A stretch of 26,565 nucleotides of DNA, taken from a virus. A program made the translations under genes and the position numbers. Below are positions 19,400 to 26,363 of the stretch, piece after piece (the first letter of the stretch is position 1; the number at the start of each line of letters is the position of its first letter). The notes below the pieces were generated by a model. It was given only the letters and a program-made list of their open reading frames with translations, did not search any database and was not told the origin of the DNA. The stretch covers positions 1 to 26,565 of the IMG/VR virus record IMGVR_UViG_3300042350_001849; one strand, given 5' to 3'.

Positions 19400-20886
19400 G
19401 CTCTTGTTCCTTTATCGTTTTTTCTTGCCCAGCGAATCATCTGGGATCTAACCCACTTTTGGGTAGCAATGGATGGTGGGACTTCTTTTGCGTCTAAACC
19501 TTTAGGCCATACACCAAACTTCTCTCGGTACTTGTGACTAGCCCAGTGGGGGTTGTATTCCTGTTCCTTGGCGATATACAGTAGTTCAGAGTAGAAGATC
19601 TGCTTGTCATCCTTCTTCACCTTTAGTCCTGATACGAGTTCGACCAGTTCGCCTGCCACATGATCGACTAAGTTCATTCTCTTGCGTACATGACCACACG
19701 CAGGGCAGGTATCGCTGTTCTTAGGCCATAAATATCCACAAGAAGGGCATTTAGATTCGGTCTTTTCCTTTTCTGTGGGTTCTTTTTTGGTCTTCTCGCT
19801 AACACCCTTGAGGGATCGCACCCCATCTTCGTACACTTGATCCCAGTCTTCCCTGAACCGAACATAGTTTCCTGAATGGTCTAGCCACAAAGCAAACTCT
19901 TTGCCTTCGTGAGGGCGCATAACCCTGCCCATTTGCTGGATGTGGGAGGAAAGCGACTTCGAGAATGGTCTTGCCGACACCCCAATCATTACGTCAGACA
20001 CATCAAACCCCCTTGTCAGGATGTCAGTGGCTATGAGTCCATTGATCTCGGTATCAGGTTTCGCAAAATCCTCGATGGCTGCCCTCTTAAATTCACTGTC
20101 GTCTTTGTAGGATATCGAAACAAAGTTATAGCCACGATTGGCAAACTGCTCCACAAGGTCTGCTCCGTGGGCTACACCTGAGCAAAAGACAATCGTTTTC
20201 ATGGGTTTGCCGTAGATCTCATGGGTTTTCTTAATCCATTCATCCACAATATCGCCTGTGATCTTCATGCCGCGCTCGGTTACTGCATCCTGCGACCATT
20301 CACCAGCGACCTTCTTAACGCCAGTCATGTCAATCTCTTTGGCTATGTAGACTTTAAGGGGTGTAAGCCATTTACGATTGACTAAATCATCCGTGGTTGC
20401 GCCGCAGACTACATTACTGTAAAGGTCTCCGAGCCCGTCAGTAAAAGGGGTTGCGGTCAGTCCGATGACTTTGATGTGCGGGTTGTTCTTGATGAAGGCT
20501 GAGGTCTGCTTCCTGGCGATGTGACACTCGTCTACGATGAGTAAATCCACCTCTGGAAAGTCTGCCCTACGTTCTAGGGTTTGGGCAGAACACACTTGAA
20601 TGCGGTTCTGCCTGTCAAACTTCCAGTGATCTGCTTGAAATACTCCGTGGTCGATGCCGTATTTACTGAGGCGAATGCTGGTTTGGTCTACCAAAACAAC
20701 ACGATCCAGCACCATAGATGCCTTCTTGTAGTTGTCTGAAGTAGCCTGCATTAAGTAAATCGCTACCTCAGTCTTACCAAACCCAGTCGGTGCATAAAGC
20801 AGTTGCGACCGATGCCCACGCTTAAATCCCTCTCGGAGGGAGTTCACCACTTGTATTTGGTGCTCCCTTAACTCTAATGACTGCAT
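19396..20886 (-). CDS. RadD-like superfamily 2 helicase
   Basis: The product is 496 aa. Residues 1-30 carry a Q-motif-like lead (ELREHQIQVVNSL). Motif I is APTGFGKTE (32-40), motif II is IVDECHIA (117-124) and motif III is LTATPF (143-148). Motif V is ATDILTRGFDV (286-296) and motif VI is QQMGRVMRP (317-325). A zinc ribbon with Cys380, Cys383, Cys394 and Cys397 follows, then a C-terminal helical region. Domain order and zinc ribbon resemble RadD-type SF2 helicases common in phage replication blocks. The ribosome-binding site is TTAGGAG. Confidence 0.93.
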   Translation of the reverse strand: MQSLELREHQIQVVNSLREGFKRGHRSQLLYAPTGFGKTEVAIYLMQATSDNYKKASMVLDRVVLVDQTSIRLSKYGIDHGVFQADHWKFDRQNRIQVCSAQTLERRADFPEVDLLIVDECHIARKQTSAFIKNNPHIKVIGLTATPFTDGLGDLYSNVVCGATTDDLVNRKWLTPLKVYIAKEIDMTGVKKVAGEWSQDAVTERGMKITGDIVDEWIKKTHEIYGKPMKTIVFCSGVAHGADLVEQFANRGYNFVSISYKDDSEFKRAAIEDFAKPDTEINGLIATDILTRGFDVSDVMIGVSARPFSKSLSSHIQQMGRVMRPHEGKEFALWLDHSGNYVRFREDWDQVYEDGVRSLKGVSEKTKKEPTEKEKTESKCPSCGYLWPKNSDTCPACGHVRKRMNLVDHVAGELVELVSGLKVKKDDKQIFYSELLYIAKEQEYNPHWASHKYREKFGVWPKGLDAKEVPPSIATQKWVRSQMIRWARKNDKGTRA

Positions 20887-20932
20887 TGATACTCCTAACT
20901 GTCAGGATTCCCCCCTAACTTGGGCTGGGTAA

Positions 20933-21793
20933 TTAACCCTCTAGTTTCTTTAACTTGGCATTGGCTGATTTAAGTGAGCGCATTAACTCTGCGTTGCGGT
21001 TCTGATACATATCTCTGCTCTCACGCAATGATTTGATCTCAATCTCCTGCACTCGGATTTGCTCACGCAGCTCTTTAATCGTCTCTTCAGCATCTACCTT
21101 TTCTATTTCGGTAGCATCCCATTGACCGATTGCGATTTGATCCCGTAGAGCCGTGTTTTCCTCTGCCAGTGTGGTTACTGTGGTGGATAACTCATTGACC
21201 TTTTGGGTCAGCTCAGAAGACGGATCTAATGCGCCAGTGCTGTGATCGGGCTTGGTGGTTGGCCTTTCCTTTTTTTTCTTGCCAATGTTCTTGGTGTTCA
21301 TGGTCTTTTTGTTGCCATGCTTATCCGTGTAACTCACTGGTTGTTTCGGTGTTTTGGACTGCTCTTGGTATGCGACACGAGCCCTACCGACTGTCATGCT
21401 GGAAAGGTCTAACTCTTTGGCAAACTTATTGTTTGACCATGTGCCGTATTCCTCGTCAGCAAACATATCCAGCAGAATGACACGAATGTCGTTGCTGGTA
21501 AGCGGTCTGCCTTGTTTGTTATTTGCCTTTCGTGCGTACATCTTGGCTTCACGCAGTGTGCCCTGTCGGACTTCTGCTTCAATGCTTGTGCCGCCGTTTG
21601 ATTTGGTGGCAAAGAAACGGGTAAATCCGTCTGCCAGCCAATTCTCAGAACCATCATTGAATACTACAATCGGTGGAAATACAGCGCCATCACGCATCTT
21701 TTCCGCATAGTCCTTGACTAACTCTTGATCCAGCTCTAACCGTGGTTGTGTACCGCCGTCAGTGCGGATGGTTAGTATGTTTAGCTTCTTCAC
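20933..21793 (-). CDS. ParB-like DNA-binding protein with coiled coil
   Basis: The product is 286 aa with a GTG start at 21793 that has a strong AAGGAG site. The N-terminal ParB/sulfiredoxin-type domain shows GGTQPRLEL (13-21) and WLADGFTRFFA (52-62). A helix-turn-helix lies at about 122-142 (NKFAKELDLSSMTVGRARV). A basic linker (KKKKERP) follows, then a long coiled coil (about 192-286). It probably binds DNA and dimerises; whether it partitions, regulates or cuts DNA is open. It is the first gene of the leftward replication unit and lies beside the non-coding repeat region. Confidence 0.88.
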   Translation of the reverse strand: MKKLNILTIRTDGGTQPRLELDQELVKDYAEKMRDGAVFPPIVVFNDGSENWLADGFTRFFATKSNGGTSIEAEVRQGTLREAKMYARKANNKQGRPLTSNDIRVILLDMFADEEYGTWSNNKFAKELDLSSMTVGRARVAYQEQSKTPKQPVSYTDKHGNKKTMNTKNIGKKKKERPTTKPDHSTGALDPSSELTQKVNELSTTVTTLAEENTALRDQIAIGQWDATEIEKVDAEETIKELREQIRVQEIEIKSLRESRDMYQNRNAELMRSLKSANAKLKKLEG

Positions 21794-21831
21794 TTTTTCT
21801 CCTTGGTTTCAAAAATGGGGATGCCACCCCC

Positions 21832-21856
21832 CAGTAACTCCTTACTACAGTAACTC
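21832..21856. repeat. Direct and inverted repeats upstream of ParB-like gene
   Basis: CAGTAACTC occurs twice (21832-21840 and 21848-21856), 16 bp apart, and the intervening TTACT is the inverse of AGTAA. The array lies 39-63 bp before the ParB-like start codon, a plausible place for autoregulation. Binding by that protein is inference. Confidence 0.5.
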
Positions 21857-22173
21857 TGATTGACGGTTGCTTTTTGGTGAACGCACCTAGCCTATCCTAG
21901 ATGCCTTCAACTGTTGCTTTTCGGAGCCACAGCACCCGCCAGACGTTCGACTTAGGGCTCTGGCTTCGCCACCCTTTCTCCTGTTTCAAGTCTTATCCCA
22001 CAGTAGGAGTTCTTCCCACGCAGCTGTCGTTTAAGATCCGACCTGAGTGGTGTAGCTTGGGGGTCTTACAGAAAAGATGAAGGCAAGAATGCCATCACAT
22101 TTTTTCCATAAAACTCCTAGCCCGATTAGGTTAACCGAACAGAAATAGTTTTGCAACAATTATTTACAAAAGG

Positions 22174-22203
22174 AAAACCCCTAGTTTTTAGGCTAGGGGT
22201 TTT
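22174..22203. terminator. Bidirectional rho-independent terminator
   Basis: An 11-bp perfect stem, AAAACCCCTAG (22174-22184) with CTAGGGGTTTT (22193-22203), closes an 8-nt loop. U residues follow on both strands. It would stop the right-hand leftward operon (HNH, methyltransferase and others) before the replication block and shield the plus-strand leader. Confidence 0.85.
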
Positions 22204-22242
22204 GGGGTGAGTGTGTTCACCGAGGGCTTGCTTTGCACAAGA

Positions 22243-22292
22243 ACCAGTCTGCTAGGAGAGGAAAAAATGTGCACCAGTAAAGACTGGTGTAC
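22243..22292 (+). promoter_or_regulatory. Leader with competing hairpins around a start site
   Basis: GTGCACCAGT (22269-22278) pairs with ACTGGTGTAC (22283-22292), one G-U pair, around an AAAG loop. Alternatively ACCAGTCT (22243-22250) pairs with AGACTGGT (22281-22288). The two pairings exclude each other. The second encloses the CTGCTAGGAG decamer (22249-22258) and the ATG at 22267. Confidence 0.5.
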
Positions 22293-22344
22293 TAAATATA
22301 CCATGACATGTCTAAATTTGTCTACAGGTAGTGGTTTTATTGAT

Positions 22345-22384
22345 ACTCTATGGCACTCTATAGGACTCTATGGGAGTCTACCAA
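22345..22384. repeat. Four tandem 10-bp iteron-like repeats
   Basis: Three near-identical decamers, ACTCTATGGC, ACTCTATAGG and ACTCTATGGG, are followed by a diverged AGTCTACCAA. The 10-bp period places each copy on the same face of the helix. They are in the non-coding region close to a ParB-like gene and replication genes. Confidence 0.7.
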
Positions 22385-22477
22385 TACGGCTGGCAACTGG
22401 AACATTGTCTGGATCGTCATCACTTAATGATTTACCCAATTGCCATGCGTATTGCAGCTACCATTATGTGGTCGTCT

Positions 22478-22777
22478 CTATTTTACGTCAATATGGCCGT
22501 TTTCGAAGAGCCAGCCTATCGTGCCGCGGTGCGCCTCTTCCCAGGACTCGACCCGCTCGGCCTTGGACATCTTGGTTCCCTGATCTAGTTCCATATGGCA
22601 ACGGTAACATAATGCTGCAATGCGGTAATCATGCGCTTTCAGCCCTCTGCCCTTGCCGTCCCGCAGCTGATTAGAGTGCGCAGCCACCACCGTACCATCC
22701 TGATTTCCACAGGCTTGGCATGGAGACTGGCGAACCAGCTCCAGCAGCGCCTTATTTCGGTAGATGATTTGACTCAT
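22478..22777 (-). CDS. YbcO-like HNH nuclease (DUF1364 type)
   Basis: The product is 99 aa from the ATG at 22777; a longer frame to 22900 lies inside the methyltransferase gene. The zinc/HNH pattern is Cys20 and Cys23 in CQACGNQDGTVVAAHSNQ, with His34. Then come the KGRGLKAHDYR segment and Cys57, Cys60 and His61 in ALCYRCHMELDQG. The C-terminus is EEAHRGTIGWLFENGH. These blocks match YbcO/DUF1364 phage nucleases, proposed to act in recombination or DNA processing. Start overlap with the methyltransferase is 26 nt and there is no strong ribosome-binding site, so translation probably depends on the upstream gene. Confidence 0.88.
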   Translation of the reverse strand: MSQIIYRNKALLELVRQSPCQACGNQDGTVVAAHSNQLRDGKGRGLKAHDYRIAALCYRCHMELDQGTKMSKAERVESWEEAHRGTIGWLFENGHIDVK

Positions 22778-23492
22778 ATTTAGGATGCTTTGCCAGATTG
22801 TTCTCGCCGAGCTGCTGTATTTGATAGCCCAGCCCCTCAAGGTAGTCAAGCAAGGCTTTACGTTTCTCTTGATACCATGGCTTCCATGTCCAGGCTTCAA
22901 AGATAATAGGCGGGTAATTGTTGGCTTTGATGGTTTCTAAGCCGCCTTGCAAGACTTCTAGCTCATGGCCTTCTACGTCAATCTTGATTAACTTGACATC
23001 GCTAAAGGCAAAGAAATCCAGCGGTACTAAGTCAATCTTATTGGTAACGCTGGTTGTAGCGCATTCGTACTCATTACTGCGGACTTCCGTGTCAATACTA
23101 AAGGCGCCGATATTAGTCTCTTTGGCGTAATCAGGCATGACAAGGTTAAGCTGATCGTCCTTATTAGATAGGGCTAACTCATATGTGTAAACATTGTCTA
23201 AGCTGTTAATGATGATATTGGCGCAGAGCTGGTAGTTAATAATCCGCTGTGGTTCAAAGGCATGGAACTTTAACTTGGGAATCTTACGTGCCAAAGGTAC
23301 GCAAAATGTTCCAAGATTGGCTCCAATGTCCAAAACCGTGCCACTTGGCTCGTTTATAAGCAGCTTCAAGGCCAGCTGGTGTATATCGTTTTCGTACAGC
23401 TCCTTCTTTAGGTGATTCGATATGAGATCACTGCCATTAAATACTAGAAACTGGGTTCCATCAACTTTTATTAGTTGGCAATTAGGTAACAT
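22752..23492 (-). CDS. FkbM-family SAM-dependent methyltransferase
   Basis: The product is 246 aa. The SAM-binding motif is VLDIGANLGTF (53-63), followed by the acidic FEPQ (79-82) that holds the ribose. The FkbM signature is LIKIDVEGHELEVLQGG (168-184). FkbM enzymes methylate sugars or other hydroxyls on secreted or surface molecules, so the target here may be a glycan. It starts with a TAATG overlap and ends 26 nt into the HNH gene. The glycosyltransferase four genes upstream may supply the substrate (inference). Confidence 0.92.
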   Translation of the reverse strand: MLPNCQLIKVDGTQFLVFNGSDLISNHLKKELYENDIHQLALKLLINEPSGTVLDIGANLGTFCVPLARKIPKLKFHAFEPQRIINYQLCANIIINSLDNVYTYELALSNKDDQLNLVMPDYAKETNIGAFSIDTEVRSNEYECATTSVTNKIDLVPLDFFAFSDVKLIKIDVEGHELEVLQGGLETIKANNYPPIIFEAWTWKPWYQEKRKALLDYLEGLGYQIQQLGENNLAKHPKYESNHLPK

Positions 23493-23749
23493 TATTTACT
23501 CCTGTTTTTTGTAGAATATCTAGGTGTGTTGATCCGCTCAAAACAGGCCGTACACTTCCACCTGTTAATCTTGCCCGCCTGAATCATCTTGCCGTAGTCT
23601 GCTGGTCGCATGACCTGGCAGCTGGTGCAATAACGCTTATTGGCAACATTAGCCTCGGCTGGCTCGATGATTGTTACCATCCCAGCAAACGGGATAGGCT
23701 CTACGTTAATGGTTACGCTGCCGTTTTCCTCTTGTATTAGTTTATTCAT
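23492..23749 (-). CDS. Small zinc-ribbon protein
   Basis: The product is 85 aa from the ATG at 23749. That start gives an 8-nt overlap (ATGAATAA) with the previous gene, and the frame to 23806 would run inside that gene. Two CxxC pairs, Cys41/Cys44 (RYCTSCQ) and Cys66/Cys69 (WKCTACF), 22 residues apart, form a zinc-ribbon pattern. The N-terminal half is acidic and strand-like, the C-terminus basic (TPRYSTKNRSK). Nucleic-acid binding is likely from the basic tail, but no family is recognised. Confidence 0.8.
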   Translation of the reverse strand: MNKLIQEENGSVTINVEPIPFAGMVTIIEPAEANVANKRYCTSCQVMRPADYGKMIQAGKINRWKCTACFERINTPRYSTKNRSK

Positions 23750-24383
23750 CTCTTTTAATCTCCTCAAAGTTATAAAACCACTCGTCTTTGGCGCTCCATT
23801 TGGCATGGTTCTCTACGCTATAAATCTCTGTGGGTATCTTAAAGTCTGGTATTTTGAGTACGGCAGGAACCAGCGATACGTCATACCAAAGGCAACGGTT
23901 ATTGGGTTGGCAGGCAAATTGCCCATTATCCAGCTTAATAAAGTTGTACGACTTATGTTCCTCGACACCCTCACTAAAGCTAGTATCTAGGCGGTTTGCA
24001 TCAGGGCTGGCAAAGTCAATGGTAAATAAGTAATTACCAAAGTGAAACTGTTTGTCCTTGCCAAAGAACTTAACCTTCAGACCGCGTAGATTTGACTTCT
24101 CAATTACCGCCATATCGTAGGATAGGCAGTCCCATATCTGTAGATGGTCTAAGGGTAGCGGCTCGGCTACTTCTTTCCATACATAGGCATGGATTGGTAG
24201 CTTGTCGTACAACGCCCCGTAGTTAGTTAGCATCGACTCGATACGAAACGCTTGACCCTTGATTGCCTTGGCAGTCATCCACACACAAGGCTCTAGTTCT
24301 CCATGTCCCTTCTCGTGATTATAGAGAAACTCCCTGCGCACAAAGCATTTAACTGGCGGGATGTTAGCGACTAGGAATGTCAT
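23742..24383 (-). CDS. Conserved phage protein of unknown function (213 aa)
   Basis: The product is 213 aa, with MTFLVANIPPVKCFVRREFL, then YNHEKGHGELEPCVWMTAKA, then ALYDKLPIHAYVWKEVAEPL. Later blocks are LQIWDCLSYDMAVIEKSNL, then DTSFSEGVEEHKSYNFIKLD. I recognise this arrangement (PPVKCFVR, KGHGE, LPLDxLQxWDCLSY, HKSYNFI-LDNGQF) as a widespread protein of aquatic phage genomes without known function. It lacks membrane segments or a catalytic signature. It overlaps the upstream gene by 4 nt (ATGA). Confidence 0.85.
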   Translation of the reverse strand: MTFLVANIPPVKCFVRREFLYNHEKGHGELEPCVWMTAKAIKGQAFRIESMLTNYGALYDKLPIHAYVWKEVAEPLPLDHLQIWDCLSYDMAVIEKSNLRGLKVKFFGKDKQFHFGNYLFTIDFASPDANRLDTSFSEGVEEHKSYNFIKLDNGQFACQPNNRCLWYDVSLVPAVLKIPDFKIPTEIYSVENHAKWSAKDEWFYNFEEIKRDE

Positions 24384-24706
24384 TTCTCTTGAGCCTTTCT
24401 TAGTATTGCTCTAGCAAAATCAATTGTGTTTAACTTACCTTTGCGGTCTGTGTATGCTTTAGCAAACCAATTTATCTGCTCATCTGTTAGTGTCTTAAAC
24501 GCTGGCTTGTAGATGGTTGTGCCACATTGTAGGCAGATTGATTCATAGTTTGAAAACCTGTCTTTTGCTTTTGATTCCCTTGCTGGATGGGTGTAGAGTG
24601 GAACTTTATCCATCTGCGCTATGGTTGGTGTATGCCATGTTATAGGCTCTGCCCACTCTAGCTTACGTTCTTCTACATTGATGTAGGCTAATGGCTTGAT
24701 GGTCAT
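24380..24706 (-). CDS. Phage protein with VPLYTHP motif
   Basis: The product is 108 aa. It begins MTIKPLAYINVEERKLEWAE, then MDKVPLYTHPARE. A single CxxC pair (Cys58, Cys61 in ICLQCG) follows, then a helical end TDEQINWFAKAYTDRKGK and FARAILRKAQEK. Proteins with the VPLYTHP block and a C-terminal helix of this type occur in many phages as short proteins of unknown role. It begins 2 nt after the glycosyltransferase stop and overlaps the next gene as ATGA. Confidence 0.8.
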   Translation of the reverse strand: MTIKPLAYINVEERKLEWAEPITWHTPTIAQMDKVPLYTHPARESKAKDRFSNYESICLQCGTTIYKPAFKTLTDEQINWFAKAYTDRKGKLNTIDFARAILRKAQEK

Positions 24707-24707
24707 C

Positions 24708-25481
24708 TTAACTCCTTGGTAAAGTACCGCTAAAGTTATACGTACCGCTATGGGTTAGATTTGCCCAAGGTGCGGCATAGACTTTATAACCCTGCTGACG
24801 TGCAATCTTGCAGAAGTGGTAGTCCTCTGAGAGTAGACGGTTGGATACCTCGTCAATACTGGTGGCAAAGTATTCATGGATGATCTTCTTGACTGGGTTC
24901 TTATCTACAATCAGAATCATGTCGTTGGTATACGTTGGCACAGTAGGTTTAAGTGTTTCAAACACCTCACGTTTAATTAACATAAAGCCTGTACCGCCGT
25001 TGTCAATCTCCATCGGCTCATTGATACTGCCTGTTGTTTCGTGTACACCCCCAACTAAGTTCACCACAAACGAGCCTGTGTAGTTGGGTAAGTCTTTGTA
25101 GTCCACACCCTTCTTGACTGCATCGGATACTAACTGCCAGTTGATTTCTTTCTTGGGGTACAAACCGCAGATAATGTCTTTGTCTGCGTCAATCATACGC
25201 ACGATGTCTTTTGGGTCAAAGCTAATGTCCGCATCAATAAACATCAGGTGTGTAGCATCTGACTGCATAAAGTCATAAGCCATACCGTTACGAGCACGGG
25301 TAATCAAAGACTCATTCATCATGTACGAGTAATACATTTGGATATTGCGTGGTTGAAACGTCTGCACACAGTTAAGAATACCCATGGTGTAGCCGCCTAC
25401 GCACATACCACCATACATTGGTGTAGCTATAAATAACTTAGCGGGTTTCTTTGGCTCGATTGCTTCTACGTTTTCTAACAT
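24708..25481 (-). CDS. GT-A type glycosyltransferase
   Basis: The product is 257 aa. A FIATPMYGG opening (17-25) precedes SLITRARNGMAYDFMQSDAT and the metal-binding DAD at 83-85 in HLMFIDADISFDP. A later GGTGFMLIKREVFE block and a LLSEDYHFCKIARQQGYKVY block match acceptor and donor-closing segments of GT-A (family 2-like) enzymes. It would transfer sugars to virion, cell-surface or DNA substrates; which one is not determinable. The AAAGGT site is eight bases upstream. Confidence 0.88.
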   Translation of the reverse strand: MLENVEAIEPKKPAKLFIATPMYGGMCVGGYTMGILNCVQTFQPRNIQMYYSYMMNESLITRARNGMAYDFMQSDATHLMFIDADISFDPKDIVRMIDADKDIICGLYPKKEINWQLVSDAVKKGVDYKDLPNYTGSFVVNLVGGVHETTGSINEPMEIDNGGTGFMLIKREVFETLKPTVPTYTNDMILIVDKNPVKKIIHEYFATSIDEVSNRLLSEDYHFCKIARQQGYKVYAAPWANLTHSGTYNFSGTLPRS

Positions 25482-25495
25482 TTGTTACCTTTCAG

Positions 25496-25678
25496 TTATT
25501 TAGTTCTTTTGCGCTTAATAGCGGGTAGACCGACTGTTGTTTCTGGTTTGCGAGCTTCAAGCATGGCGTCTGCCATCTCGTATGCAGTTTTTGCTACGGA
25601 GTAGTCCCTAAGACCGCTAGATAACATTCCGTTCATCGCAAACATAGCAAAGCAATCTCTTAGATCTTGATCGTTCAT
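25496..25678 (-). CDS. Small conserved phage protein (60 aa)
   Basis: The product is 60 aa: MNDQDLRDCFAMFAMNGMLS, then SGLRDYSVAKTAYEMADAML, then EARKPETTVGLPAIKRKRTK. Two helices precede a short basic tail. The layout, an AMNG-x-L block followed by AYxMADAMLxAR, occurs in many small phage proteins with unknown roles. The start overlaps the ribbon-helix-helix gene as ATGA. Confidence 0.78.
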   Translation of the reverse strand: MNDQDLRDCFAMFAMNGMLSSGLRDYSVAKTAYEMADAMLEARKPETTVGLPAIKRKRTK

Positions 25679-25959
25679 TTCTTTATCTCCAATGATTCAA
25701 TTTGCTCAGTTAAGATTGAGCCTAGATCTCTACCTTTAATGGCAATATATTGGGCTTCTGGGCAATCGTAGATGAGCTGCGCTGCGTCTTTAACGGCTTT
25801 GTTATAGCCACTGGTGTACGCATCGTTCCCCTCTAAAATCATGGTGATAGCATCTCGAATCAAGACGGATGCCTTACGACTTTTGGCAGCTTCCTTGAGC
25901 TTAGAGTGCATATCTACTGGTATATATACCGAGTAGGGGACTAGCTTTTTTGTGTCCAT
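25675..25959 (-). CDS. Ribbon-helix-helix DNA-binding protein
   Basis: The product is 94 aa. Residues 7-42 follow the ribbon-helix-helix layout: strand VPYSVYIPVDM, helix HSKLKEAAKSR, turn KAS, helix VLIRDAITMIL. The remainder is helical (KAVKDAAQLIYDCPEAQYIA), with a KGRDLGSILTEQIESLEI end. RHH proteins bind palindromic operators as dimers, so this is one candidate for the 12958 site. Overlap with the next gene upstream is 19 nt. Confidence 0.82.
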   Translation of the reverse strand: MDTKKLVPYSVYIPVDMHSKLKEAAKSRKASVLIRDAITMILEGNDAYTSGYNKAVKDAAQLIYDCPEAQYIAIKGRDLGSILTEQIESLEIKK

Positions 25960-26363
25960 GCGTTGTATTCCTTCAGTATTTTCTTTAATCTAGTACGAGC
26001 TTCTTCGTTTGTTTTAAGTTCAGAGCGGGATTCAACGGTCAAATAATCCCGTAACCAGCTGGTGCAGGACTCTTCATCCTCCTCCCATATCTGAGAATCT
26101 TCAAACAGGAATTTCCAAAACTTAGGATCTCGGCAAAGTAAACCAGCTATGCGAATGGCTTTATCGCCATCAAACTCAGCCTGCCTATCCATCGGAGCCT
26201 CATTACCATCAATCCTGACCATGACTACCTGATACCGCGCCCCAACGTAATCCCGTAGTAACTCCTCTGGGATGTCATCGGGGTGCATGGATAGGGTAAG
26301 AACATAGCCAGTCTTATCCTGTTTGAGGGCTACCTTCACGCCTTCAAAGTTAATGGTCTTCAT
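25941..26363 (-). CDS. Conserved phage protein (140 aa)
   Basis: The product is 140 aa: MKTINFEGVKVALKQDKTGY, then LSMHPDDIPEELLRDYVGAR, then YQVVMVRIDGNEAPMDRQAE. The latter part is FDGDKAIRIAGLLCRDPKFW, then SCTSWLRDYLTVESRSELKT. I recognise the block order (KQDxTGxVLTLxxHPDxxPEEL, GARYQxVMVRI, AGxLCRDPKFW) as a conserved phage family of unknown function. Acidic helices dominate. The start overlaps the partial upstream gene as ATGA. Confidence 0.83.
   Translation of the reverse strand: MKTINFEGVKVALKQDKTGYVLTLSMHPDDIPEELLRDYVGARYQVVMVRIDGNEAPMDRQAEFDGDKAIRIAGLLCRDPKFWKFLFEDSQIWEEDEESCTSWLRDYLTVESRSELKTNEEARTRLKKILKEYNAWTQKS

Larger units (their letters stand above)
21794..22477. other. 684-nt non-coding region, candidate origin or control locus
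   Basis: No convincing gene was seen on either strand. Contents: an AGTAA/TTACT half-site array (21832-21856); a 6-bp stem at 21938-21964 in a region able to form alternative stems; and an 8-bp palindrome GGTTAACC (22129-22136). A minus-strand GCTAGGAG-TTTT-ATG (22121-22107) opens only a 4-residue frame. A bidirectional terminator (22174-22203), a plus-strand leader with competing hairpins (22243-22292) and four 10-bp tandem repeats (22345-22384) follow. The plus-strand ATG at 22267 has a strong ribosome-binding site, but its frame continues antisense through the HNH gene. Confidence 0.6.

Noticed and set aside
21901-21990. A GTTCGAC sequence and nearby stems suggesting a tRNA.
   Set aside because: No acceptor stem, anticodon arm or T-arm of correct spacing could be built; only a 6-bp stem at 21938-21964 holds.
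22345-22384. The tandem 10-bp units as a CRISPR-like array.
   Set aside because: Units are contiguous with no spacers and far too short for CRISPR repeats; no cas gene is present.
22370-22588. A plus-strand frame of 72 aa with a hydrophobic part.
   Set aside because: No ribosome-binding site, start within the tandem repeats, and its second half is antisense to the HNH gene.
22267-22674. A plus-strand frame starting after a CTGCTAGGAG decamer, about 135 aa.
   Set aside because: The start signal is good, but 197 nt run antisense through the clearly conserved HNH gene and the product has no coherent fold or motif. Kept only as a regulatory finding.
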